Below, in pieces: positions 25,279 through 36,959 of a stretch of 64,000 nt of DNA. The notes beneath the pieces were generated by a model. It was not told where the DNA came from, searched no databases, and saw nothing but the letters and a program-made list of their open reading frames with translations. A program made the position numbers and the translations under genes. This DNA is from Ptiloglossa arizonensis (taxonomy: Eukaryota > Arthropoda > Insecta > Hymenoptera > Colletidae), in NCBI RefSeq assembly GCF_051014685.1, contig NW_027478463.1, positions 248,001 to 312,000 of the forward strand. Reading direction: 5' to 3'. How positions within the stretch are numbered: position 1 is the stretch's first letter; the number at the start of each line of letters is the position of its first letter.

Positions 25279-26517
25279 CTCTCGAACGGATAGACGAACT
25301 CGAAAAATTCCGGTTGCATCTGAAAGTAGAAACTCGCCCGACTACAAAGGTATGTGTATTTTTCCCCTAGGCCTTTGTAGTTATTGCTTTCGTGTATCAG
25401 ACTTACTAAAATTTTGATGGTTTCTCAACCATTCCCTAACTTCAAACTCCCATATTTCGCGCACGGATTGACGAGCTCGAGAAATTCCTGTTGCATCTGA
25501 GAGCAGAACCTCGCCCGATTATAACGGTATGTGTATTTTTGCCCTAGGCCATTGTAGTTATTGGTTTCGAGTATCAGACTTGCGAAAATTTTGATTGTTT
25601 CTCAACCATTCCTTAACTTCAAACTCCCATATCTCTCGAACGGATAGACGAACTCGAAAAATTCCTGTTGCATCTGAAAGTAGAAACTCGCTCGATTACA
25701 AAGGTATGTGTATTTTTCCCCTAGGCCTTTGTAGTTATTGGTTTCGAGTTTCAGACTTGCGAAAATTTTGATGGTTCCTCAACCATTCCTTAACTTCAAA
25801 CTCCCATATGTCTCGAACGGATAGACGAACTCGAAAAATTCCTGTTGCATCTGAAAGTAGAAACTCTCTCGATTACAAAGGTATGTGTATTTTTCCCCTA
25901 GGCTTTTGTAGTTACTGGTTTCGAGTATCAGACTTGCGAAAATTTTGATGGTTCCTCAACCATTCCGTAATTTCAAGCTGCCATATTTCGCGAACGGATT
26001 GCCGAATCCGAAATATTTCTGTTGCATCTGAAAGTAGAAACTCTCCCGATTACAACGCTATGTGTATTTTTCCCCTAGGCCATTGTAGTTATTTGTTTCG
26101 AGTATCAGACTTGCGAAAATTTTGATTGTTTCTCAACCATTCCTTAACTTCAAGCTGCCATATCTCTCGAACGGATAGACGAACTCGAAAAATTCCGGTT
26201 GCATCTGAAAGTAGAAACTCGCCCGACTACAAAGGTATGTGTATTTTTCCCCTAGGCCTTTGTAGTTATTGGTTTCGAGTTTCAGACTTGCGAAAATTTT
26301 GATGGTTCCTCAACCATTCCTTAACTTCAAACTCCCATATCTCGCGAAAGGATTGACGAACTCGAGAAATTCCTGTTGCATCTGAAAGCAGAAACTCGCC
26401 CGATTACAAAGGTATGTGTACTTTTCCCCTAGGCCATTCCAGTTATTGGTTTCGAGTATCAGACTTGCGAAAATTTTGATGGTTCCTCAACCATTCCTTA
26501 ACTTCAACCTCCCATAT

Positions 26518-29349
26518 CTCGCGAAAGGATTGACGAACTCGAGAAATTCCTGTTGCATCTGAAAGCAGAAACTCGCCCGATTACCATGGTATGTGTATTT
26601 TTGCCCTAGGACATAGTAGTTATTGCTTTCGTGTATCAGACTTACTAAAATTTTGATGGTTTCTCAACCATTCCGTAACTTCAAACTCCCATATTTCGCG
26701 CACGGATTGACGAGCTCGAGAAATTCCTGTTGCATCTGAGAGCAGAACCTCGCCCGATTACAACGGTATGTGTATTTTTGCCCTAGGCCATTGTAGTTAT
26801 TGGTTTCGAGTATCAGACTTGCGAAAATTTTGATTGTTTCTCAACCATTCCTTAACTTCAAACTCCCATATCTCTCGAACGGATAGACGAACTCGAAAAA
26901 TTCCTGTTGCATCTGAAAGTAGAAACTCGCTCGATTACAAAGGTATGTGTATTTTTCCCCTAGGCCTTTGTAGTTATTGGTTTCGAGTTTCAGACTTGCG
27001 AAAATTTTGATGGTTCCTCAACCATTCCTTAACTTCAAACTCCCATATCTCGCGAAAGGATTGACGAACTCGAGAAATTCCTGTTGCATCTGAAAGTAGA
27101 AGCTCGCCCGATTACAAAGGTATGTGTATTTTTCCCCTAGGCCTTTATAGTTACTGGTTTCGAGTATCAGACTTGCGAAAATTTTGATTGTTTCTCAACC
27201 ATTCCTTAACTTCAAACTCCCATATGTCTCGAACGGATAGACGAACTCGAAAAATTCCTGTTGCATCTGAAAGTAGAAACTCTCTCGATTACAAAGGTAT
27301 GTGTATTTTTCCCCTAGGCTTTTGTAGTTACTGGTTTCGAGTATCAGACTTGCGAAAATTTTGATGGTTCCTCAACCATTCCGTAATTTCAAGCTGCCAT
27401 ATTTCGCGAACGGATTGCCGAATCCGAAATATTTCTGTTGCATCTGAAAGTAGAAACTCTCCCGATTACAACGCTATGTGTATTTTTCCCCTAGGCCATT
27501 GTAGTTATTTGTTTCGAGTATCAGACTTGCGAAAATTTTGATTGTTTCTCAACCATTCCTTAACTTCAAGCTGCCATATCTCTCGAACGGATAGACGAAC
27601 TCGAAAAATTCCGGTTGCATCTGAAAGTAGAAACTCGCCCGACTACAAAGGTATGTGTATTTTTCCCCTAGGCCTTTGTAGTTACTGGTTTCGAGTTTCA
27701 GACTTGCGAAAATTTTGATGGTTCCTCAACCATTCCTTAACTTCAAACTCCCATATCTCGCGAAAGGATTGACGAACTCGAGAAATTCCTGTTGCATCTG
27801 AAAGCAGAAACTCGCCCGATTACAAAGGTATGTGTACTTTTCCCCTAGGCCATTCCAGTTATTGGTTTCGAGTATCAGACTTGCGAAAATTTTGATGGTT
27901 CCTCAACCATTCCTTAACTTCAAGCTGCCATATCTCTCGAACGGATAGACGAACTCGAAAAATTCCGGTTGCATCTGAAAGTAGAAACTCGCCCGACTAC
28001 AAAGGTATGTGTATTTTTCCCCTAGGCCTTTGTAGTTATTGGTTTCGAGTTTCAGACTTGCGAAAATTTTGATGGTTCCTCAACCATTCCTTAACTTCAA
28101 ACTCCCATATCTCGCGAAAGGATTGACGAACTCGAGAAATTCCTGTTGCATCTGAATGCAGAAACTCGCCCGATTACAAAGGTATGTGTATTTTTCCCCT
28201 AGGCCTTTGTAGTTATTGGTTTCGAGTATCAGGCTTGCGAAAATTTTGATTGTTTCTCAACCATTCCTTAACTTCAAACTCCCATATCTCTCGAACGGAT
28301 AGACGAACTCGAGAAATTCCTGTTGCATCTGAAAGTAGAAACTCGCCCGATTACAAAGGTATGTGTACTTTTCCCCTAGGCCATTCCAGTTATTGGTTTC
28401 GAGTATCAGACTTGCGAAAATTTTGATGGTTCCTCAACCATTCCTTAACTTCAAACTCCCATATCTCGCGAACGGATTGACGAACTCGAGAAATTCCTGT
28501 TGCATCTGATGGTAGAAGATCGCCCGATTACTATGGTGTGTGTACTTTTCCCCTAGGCCGTTCCAGTTTTTCGTTTCTAGCATCAGAATTGCGAAAATTT
28601 TGATGGTTTCTCAACCATACCTTAACTTCAAACTCTCATATCTCGCGAACGGATTGACGAACTCGAGAAATTCCTGTTGCGTCTGAAAGTAGAAACTCGC
28701 CCGATTACTATGGTGTGTGTACTTTTCCCCCAGGCCATTCCAGTTTTTCGTTTCTAGCATCAGAATTGCGAAAATTTTGATGGTTTCTCAACCATACCTT
28801 AACTTCAAACTCTCATATCTCGCGAACGGATTGACGAACTCGAGAAATTCCTGTTGCATCTGAAAGTAGAAACTCGCCCGAATACAACGGTATGTGTATC
28901 TTTGCCCTAGGCAATAGAAGTTATTGGTTTCGAGTATCAGACTTGCGAAAATTTTGATGGTTTCTCAAACATTCCTTAACTTCAAACTCCCATATCTCGC
29001 GAACGGATTGACGAACTCGAGAAATTCCTGTTGCATCTGACAGCAGAAACTCGCCCGATTACAACGGTATGTGTATTTTTGCCCTAGGCCATTGTAGTTA
29101 TTGGTTTCGAGTATCAGACTTGCGAAAATTTTGATTGTTTCTCAACCATTCCTTAACTTCAAAATCCCATATCTCGCGAAAGGATTGACGAACTCGAGAA
29201 ATTCCTGTTGCATCTGAAAGCAGAAACTCGCCCGATTACAAAGGTATGTGTACTTTTCCCCTAGGCCATTCCAGTTATTGGTTTCGAGTATCAGACTTGC
29301 GAAAATTTTGATGGTTCCTCAACCATTCCTTAACTTCAACCTCCCATAT
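26518..29349 (+). repeat. 16-monomer HOR unit of the type C domain (2832 bp)
   Basis: Exactly 16 x 177 bp separate the type G monomer at 26518 from its equivalent at 29350, and the type C monomers at 27403 and 30235. Order at the start: G with GCTTTCGTG; TTCGCGCACGG with GAGCTCG; B with CTCGCTCG; CTCGCGAAAGG with CTTTATAG; ATGTCTCG; C; B with CGACTAC; CTCGCGAAAGG. The first eight monomers are matched almost base for base in 29350-30750. The last part passes into GATGGTAGAAGATCG, F and GAATACAACGG monomers, the same set that ends the D units further right. Confidence 0.87.
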
Positions 29350-32300
29350 CTCGCGAAAGGATTGACGAACTCGAGAAATTCCTGTTGCATCTGAAAGCAG
29401 AAACTCGCCCGATTACCATGGTATGTGTATTTTTGCCCTAGGACATAGTAGTTATTGCTTTCGTGTATCAGGCTTACTAAAATTTTGATGGTTTCTCAAC
29501 CATTCCGTAACTTCAAACTCCCATATTTCGCGCACGGATTGACGAGCTCGAGAAATTTCTGTTGCATCTGAGAGCAGAACCTCGCCCGATTACAACGGTA
29601 TGTGTATTTTTGCCCTAGGCCATTGTAGTTATTGGTTTCGAGTATCAGACTTGCGAAAATTTTGATTGTTTCTCAACCATTCCTTAACTTCAAACTCCCA
29701 TATCTCTCGAACGGATAGACGAACTCGAAAAATTCCTGTTGCATCTGAAAGTAGAAACTCGCTCGATTACAAAGGTATGTGTATTTTTCCCCTAGGCCTT
29801 TGTAGTTATTGGTTTCGAGTTTCAGACTTGCGAAAATTTTGATGGTTCCTCAACCATTCCTTAACTTCAAACTCCCATATCTCGCAAAAGGATTGACGAA
29901 CTCGAGAAATTCCTGTTGCATCTGAAAGTAGAAGCTCGCCCGATTACAAAGGTATGTGTATTTTTCCCCTAGGCCTTTATAGTTACTGGTTTCGAGTATC
30001 AGACTTGCGAAAATTTTGATTGTTTCTCAACCATTCCTTAACTTCAAACTCCCATATGTCTCGAACGGATAGACGAACTCGAAAAATTCCTGTTGCATCT
30101 GAAAGTAGAAACTCTCTCGATTACAAAGGTATGTGTATTTTTCCCCTAGGCTTTTGTAGTTACTGGTTTCGAGTATCAGACTTGCGAAAATTTTGATGGT
30201 TCCTCAACCATTCCGTAATTTCAAGCTGCCATATTTCGCGAACGGATTGCCGAATCCGAAATATTTCTGTTGCATCTGAAAGTAGAAACTCTCCCGATTA
30301 CAACGCTATGTGTATTTTTCCCCTAGGCCATTGTAGTTATTTGTTTCGAGTATCAGACTTGCGAAAATTTTGATTGTTTCTCAACCATTCCTTAACTTCA
30401 AGCTGCCATATCTCTCGAACGGATAGACGAACTCGAAAAATTCCGGTTGCATCTGAAAGTAGAAACTCGCCCGACTACAAAGGTATGTGTATTTTTCCCC
30501 TAGGCCTTTGTAGTTATTGGTTTCGAGTTTCAGACTTGCGAAAATTTTGATGGTTCCTCAACCATTCCTTAACTTCAAACTCCCATATCTCGCGAAAGGA
30601 TTGACGAACTCGAGAAATTCCTGTTGCATCTGAAAGTAGAAACTCTCCCGACTACAAAGGTATGTGTATTTTTCCCCTAGGCCTTTGTAGTTATTGGTTT
30701 AGAGTTTCAGACTTGCGAAAATTTTGATGGTTCCTCAACCATTCCTTAACTTCAAACTCCCATATCTCGCGAAAGGATTGACGAACTCGAGAAATTCCTG
30801 TTGCATCTGAAAGCAGAAACTCGCCCGATTACAAAGGTATGTGTACTTTTCCCCTAGGCCATTCCAGTTATTGGTTTCGAGTATCAGACTTGCGAAAATT
30901 TTGATGGTTCCTCAACCATTCCTTAACTTCAAACTCCCATATCTCGCGAAAGGATTGACGAACTCGAGAAATTCCTGTTGCATCTGAAAGTAGAAACTCT
31001 CCCGATTACAACGCTATGTGTATTTTTCCCCTAGGCCATTGTAGTTATTTGTTTCGAGTATCAGACTTGCGAAAATTTTGATTGTTTCTCAACCATTCCT
31101 TAACTTCAAACGACCATATCTCTCGAACGGATAGACGAACTCGAAAAATTCCTGTTGCATCTGAAAGTAGAAACTCGCCCGAATACAACGGTATGTGTAT
31201 TTTTCCCCTAGGCCATTGTAGTTATTTGTTTCGAGTATCAGACTTGCGAAAATTTTGATTGTTTCTCAACCATTCCTTAACTTCAAACGACCATATCTCG
31301 CGAACGGATTGACGAACTCGAGAAATTCCTGTTGCATCTGATGGTAGAAGATCGCCCGATTACTATGGTGTGTGTACTTTTCCCCTAGGCCGTTCCAGTT
31401 TTTCGTTTCTAGCATCAGAATTGCGAAAATTTTGATTGTTTCTCAACCATTCCTTAACTTCAAACTCCCATATGTCTCGAACGGATAGACGAACTCGAGA
31501 AATTCCTGTTGCATCTGAAAGTAGAAGCTCGCCCGATTACAAAGGTATGTGTATTTTTCCCCTAGGCCTTTATAGTTACTGGTTTCGAGTATCAGACTTG
31601 CGAAAATTTTGATTGTTTCTCAACCATTCCTTAACTTCAAACTCTCATATCTCGCGAACGGATTGACGAACTCGAGAAATTCCTGTTGCGTCTGAAAGTA
31701 GAAACTCGCCCGATTACTATGGTGTGTGTACTTTTCCCCTAGGCCATTCCAGTTTTTCGTTTCTAGCATCAGAATTGCGAAAATTTTGATGGTTTCTCAA
31801 CCATACCTTAACTTCAAACTCTCATATCTCGCGAACGGATTGACGAACTCGAGAAATTCCTGTTGCATCTGAAAGTAGAAACTCGCCCGAATACAACGGT
31901 ATGTGTATCTTTGCCCTAGGCAATAGAAGTTATTGGTTTCGAGTATCAGACTTGCGAAAATTTTGATGGTTTCTCAAACATTCCTTAACTTCAAACTCCC
32001 ATATCTCGCGAACGGATTGACGAACTCGAGAAATTCCTGTTGCATCTGACAGCAGAAACTCGCCCGATTACAACGGTATGTGTATTTTTGCCCTAGGCCA
32101 TTGTAGTTATTGGTTTCGAGTATCAGACTTGCGAAAATTTTGATTGTTTCTCAACCATTCCTTAACTTCAAAATCCCATATCTCTCGAACGGATAGACGA
32201 ACTCGAAAAATTCCTGTTGCATCTGAAAGTAGAAACTCGCTCGATTACAAAGGTATGTGTATTTTTCCCCTAGGCCTTTGTAGTTATTGGTTTCGAGTAT

Positions 32301-33951
32301 CAGACTTGCGAAAATTTTGATTGTTTCTCAACCATTCCGTAACTTCAAGCTGCCATATCTCTCGAACGGATAGACGAACTCGAAAAATTCCGGTTGCATC
32401 TGAAAGTAGAATCTCGCCCGACTACAAAGGTATGTGTATTTTTCCCCTAGGCCTTTGTAGTTATTGGTTTCGAGTTTCAGACTTGCGAAAATTTTGATGG
32501 TTCCTCAACCATTCCTTAACTTCAAACTCCCATATCTCGCGAAAGGATTGACGAACTCGAGAAATTCCTGTTGCATCTGAAAGCAGAAACTCGCCCGATT
32601 ACAAAGGTATGTGTACTTTTCCCCTAGGCCATTCCAGTTATTGGTTTCGAGTATCAGACTTGCGAACATTTTGATGGTTCCTCAACCATTCCTTAACTTC
32701 AAACTCCCATATCTCGCGAAAGGATTGACGAACTCGAGAAATTCCTGTTGCATCTGAAAGTAGAAACTCTCCCGATTACAACGCTATGTGTATTTTTCCC
32801 CTAGGCCATTGTAGTTATTTGTTTCGAGTATCAGACTTGCGAAAATTTTGATTGTTTCTCAACCATTCCTTAACTTCAAACGACCATATCTCTCGAACGG
32901 ATAGACGAACTCGAAAAATTCCGGTTGCATCTGAAAGTAGAAACTCGCCCGATTACAAAGGTATGTGTATTTTTCCCCTAGGCCTTTGTAGTTATTGGTT
33001 TCGAGTAACAGGCTTGCGAAAATTTTGATTGTTTCTCAACCATTCCTTAACTTCAAACTCCCATATCTCTCGAACGGATAGACGAACTCGAAAAATTCCG
33101 GTTGCATCTGAAAGTAGAAACTCGCCCGACTACAAAGGTATGTGTATTTTTCCCCTAGGCCTTTGTAGTTATTGGTTTCGAGTTTCAGACTTGCGAAAAT
33201 TTTGATGGTTCCTCAACCATTCCTTAACTTCAAACTCCCATATCTCGCGAAAGGATTGACGAACTCGAGAAATTCCTGTTGCATCTGATAGTAGAATCTC
33301 GCCCGATTACAAAGGTATGTGTACTTTTCCCCTAGGCCATTCCAGTTATTGGTTTCGAGTAACAGGCTTGCGAAAATTTTGATTGTTTCTCAACCATACC
33401 TTAACTTCAAACTCTCATATCTCGCGAACGGATTGACGAACTCGAGAAGTTCCTGTTGCGTCTGAAAGTAGAAACTCGCCCGATTACTATGGTGTGTGTA
33501 CTTTTCCCCTAGGCCATTCCAGTTTTTCGTTTCTAGCATCAGAATTGCGAAAATTTTGATGGTTTCTCAACCATACCTTAACTTCAAACTCTCATATCTC
33601 GCGAACGGATTGACGAACTCGAGAAATTCCTGTTGCATCTGAAAGTAGAAACTCGCCCGAATACAACGGTATGTGTATCTTTGCCCTAGGCAATAGAAGT
33701 TATTGGTTTCGAGTATCAGACTTGCGAAAATTTTGATGGTTTCTCAAACATTCCTTAACTTCAAAATCCCATATCTCGCGAACGGATTGACGAACTCGAG
33801 AAATTCCTGTTGCATCTGAAAGTAGAAACTCGCCCGAATACAACGGTATGTGTATCTTTGCCCTAGGCAATAGAAGTTATTGGTTTCGAGTATCAGACTT
33901 GCGAAAATTTTGATGGTTTCTCAAACATTCCTTAACTTCAAACTCCCATAT
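29350..33951 (+). repeat. Type C domain, second unit and its extension (26 monomers)
   Basis: It starts like 26518 but near 30750 continues with two CTCGCGAAAGG monomers and B monomers that begin GACCATATCTCTCG, so the HOR is interrupted by extra monomers. The F and GAATACAACGG pair of 28640-28990 recurs 17 monomers later (28881 against 31890), and again around 33421-33951, where two GAATACAACGG monomers (33598, 33775) lead into the first D monomer. The total is 26 x 177 = 4602 bp without net indels. Confidence 0.84.
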
Positions 33952-34127
33952 CTCGCGAACGGATCACCAACTCGAGAAATTGCAGTTGCATCTGAAAGCA
34001 TAATCTCGCCCGATTACAATGCTATGTGTATTTTTGCCCTAGGCCATAGCAGTTATTGGTTTCGAGTATCAGACTTGCGAAAATTTTGATGGTTTCTCAA
34101 CCATTCCGTAACTTCAAACTCCCATAT
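33952..34127 (+). repeat. Type D 176-bp monomer, HOR phase marker
   Basis: It reads GGATCACCAACTCGAG in place of GGATTGACGAACTCGAG, one base shorter, with GAAATTGCAGTTG, AGCATAATC, ACAATGCTATG and CCATAGCAG. Identical or nearly identical monomers begin at 36960, 39260, 41560, 44214, 46691 and 48991; no second D lies inside any unit. The 1-bp loss explains why all unit lengths are n x 177 minus 1. The same 69-codon open frame recurs across each of them, a by-product of the missing base. Confidence 0.92.
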
Positions 34128-36959
34128 TTCGCGAATGGATTGACGAACTCGAGAAATTCCTGTTGCATCTGAAAGCAGAAACTCGCCCGATTACCATGGT
34201 ATGTGTATTTTTGCCCTAGGACATAGTAGTTATTGCTTTCGTGTATCAGACTTACTAAAATTTTGACGGTTTCTCAACCATTCCGTAACTTCAAACTCCC
34301 ATATTTCGCGCACGGATTGACGAACTCGAGAAATTCCTGTTGCATCTGAGAGCAGAAACTCGCCCGATTACAACGGTATGTGTATTTTTGCCCTAGGCCA
34401 TTGTAGTTATTGGTTTCGAGTATCAGACTTGCGAAAATTTTGATTGTTTCTCAACCATTCCTTAACTTCAAACTCCCATATCTCTCGAACGGATAGACGA
34501 ACTCGAAAAATTCCTGTTGCATCTGAAAGTAGAAACTCGCTCGATTACAAAGGTATGTGTATTTTTTCCCTAGGCCTTTGTAGTTATTGGTTTCGAGTTT
34601 CAGACTTGCGAAAATTTTGATGGTTCCTCAACCATTCCTTAACTTCAAACTCCCATATCTCGCGAAAGGATTGACAAACTCGAGAAATTCCTGTTGCATC
34701 TGAAAGTAGAAGCTCGCCCGATTACAAAGGTATGTGTATTTTTCCCCTAGGCCTTTATAGTTACTGGTTTCGAGTATCAGACTTGCGAAAATTTTGATTG
34801 TTTCTCAACCATTCCTTAACTTCAAACTCCCATATCTCTCGAACGGATAGACGAACTCGAAAAATTCCTGTTGCATCTGAAAGTAGAAACTCTCTCGATT
34901 ACAAAGGTATGTGTATTTTTCCCCTAGGCCTTTGTAGTTACTGGTTTCGAGTATCAGACTTGCGAAAATTTTGATGGTTCCTCAACTATTCCGTAATTTC
35001 AAGCTGCCATATTTCGCGAACGGATTGCCGAATCCGAAATATTTCTGTTGCATCTGAAAGTAGAAACTCTCCCGATTACAACGCTATGTGTATTTTTCCC
35101 CTAGGCCATTGTAGTTATTTGTTTCGAGTATCAGACTTGCGAAAATTTTGATTGTTTCTCAACCATTCCTTAACTTCAAACTCCCATATCTCTCGAACGG
35201 ATAGACGAACTCGAAAAATTCCGGTTGCATCTGAAAGTAGAAACTCGCCCGATTACAAAGGTATGTGTATTTTTCCCCTAGGCCTTTGTAGTTATTGGTT
35301 TCGAGTATCAGACCTGCGAAAATTTTGATTGTTTCTCAACCATTCCGTAACTTCAAGCTGCCATATCTCTCGAACGGATAGACGAACTCGAAAAATTCCG
35401 GTTGCATCTGAAAGTAGAAACTCGCCCGACTACAAAGGTATGTGTATTTTTCCCCTAGGCCTTTGTAGTTATTGGTTTCGAGTTTCAGACTTGCGAAAAT
35501 TTTGATGGTTCCTCAACCATTCCTTAACTTCAAACTCCCATATCTCGCGAAAGGATTGACGAACTCGAGAAATTCCTGTTGCATCTGAAAGCAGAAACTC
35601 GCCCGATTACAAAGGTATGTGTACTTTTCCCCTAGGCCATTCCAGTTATTGGTTTCGAGTATCAGACTTGCGAAAATTTTGATGGTTCCTCAACCATTCC
35701 TTAACTTCAAACTCCCATATCTCGCGAAAGGATTGACGAACTCGAGAAATTCCTGTTGCATCTGAAAGTAGAAACTCTCCCGATTACAACGCTATGTGTA
35801 TTTTTCCCCTAGGCCATTGTAGTTATTTGTTTCGAGTATCAGACTTGCGAAAATTTTGATTGTTTCTCAACCATTCCTTAACTTCAAACGACCATATCTC
35901 TCGAACGGATAGACGAACTCGAAAAATTCCTGTTGCATCTGAAAGTAGAAACTCGCCCGATTACAAAGGTATGTGTATTTTTCCCCTAGGCCTTTGTAGT
36001 TATTGGTTTCGAGTAACAGGCTTGCGAAAATTTTGATTGTTTCTCAACCATTCCTTAACTTCAAACTCCCATATCTCTCGAACGGATAGACGAACTCGAA
36101 AAATTCCGGTTGCATCTGAAAGTAGAAACTCGCCCGACTACAAAGGTATGTGTATTTTTCCCCTAGGCCTTTGTAGTTATTGGTTTCGAGTTTCAGACTT
36201 GCGAAAATTTTGATGGTTCCTCAACCATTCCTTAACTTCAAACTCCCATATCTCGCGAAAGGATTGACGAACTCGAGAAATTCCTGTTGCATCTGATAGT
36301 AGAATCTCGCCCGATTACAAAGGTATGTGTACTTTTCCCCTAGGCCATTCCAGTTATTGGTTTCGAGTAACAGGCTTGCGAAAATTTTGATTGTTTCTCA
36401 ACCATACCTTAACTTCAAACTCTCATATCTCGCGAACGGATTGACGAACTCGAGAAGTTCCTGTTGCGTCTGAAAGTAGAAACTCGCCCGATTACTATGG
36501 TGTGTGTACTTTTCCCCTAGGCCATTCCAGTTTTTCGTTTCTAGCATCAGAATTGCGAAAATTTTGATGGTTTCTCAACCATACCTTAACTTCAAACTCT
36601 CATATCTCGCGAACGGATTGACGAACTCTAGAAATTCCTGTTGCATCTGAAAGTAGAAACTCGCCCGAATACAACGGTATGTGTATCTTTGCCCTAGGCA
36701 ATAGAAGTTATTGGTTTCGAGTATCAGACTTGCGAAAATTTTGATGGTTTCTCAAACATTCCTTAACTTCAAAATCCCATATCTCGCGAACGGATTGACG
36801 AACTCGAGAAATTCCTGTTGCATCTGAAAGTAGAAACTCGCCCGAATACAACGGTATGTGTATCTTTGCCCTAGGCAATAGAAGTTATTGGTTTCGAGTA
36901 TCAGACTTGCGAAAATTTTGATGGTTTCTCAAACATTCCTTAACTTCAAACTCCCATAT
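33952..36959 (+). repeat. D-HOR unit 1 (17 monomers, 3008 bp)
   Basis: It starts with the 176-bp D monomer, then G-like TTCGCGAATGG, TTCGCGCACGG, B (CTCGCTCG), CTCGCGAAAGG with CTTTATAG, B (CTCTCTCG), C (35013), two B, two CTCGCGAAAGG (35544, 35721), GACC-type B (35898), B (36075), CTCGCGAAAGG with CTGATAGTAG (36252), F with GAGAAGTTCC (36429) and two GAATACAACGG monomers. It is the longest unit and carries all elements from which the shorter unit 2 can be derived. CTCTAG replaces CTCGAG at 36626, a variant shared only with unit 2. Confidence 0.92.

Larger units (their letters stand above)
24151..26517 (+). repeat. Start of the type C HOR domain
   Basis: A seven-monomer series (G with TTGCTTTCGTG; TTCGCGCACGG; type B with CTCGCTCGATT; ATGTCTCGAACGG with CTCTCTCG; type C; ATGTCTCG; C; B) runs from 24151 to about 25385. 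It then jumps, inside a monomer (CCTTTGTAGTTATTG joined to CTTTCGTG near 25386), back to the start of the series. From there a second pass, with one C monomer (25987), leads to 26517. The two passes share private variants such as CCCTAACTTC and GATTATAACGG that later copies lack. Confidence 0.85.

Noticed and set aside
33880..34089. 69-codon plus-strand open frame, identical at 36888, 39188, 41488, 44142, 46619 and 48919
   Set aside because: It spans the D monomer; the 1-bp loss shifts the frame past the usual stop. It recurs only because the HOR recurs, and has no independent sign of coding.
34362..34378. A true CENP-B box
   Set aside because: Two of nine core bases are wrong in every version read (ACAACGG, ACAACGC); no complete NTTCGNNNNANNCGGGN was found on either strand.
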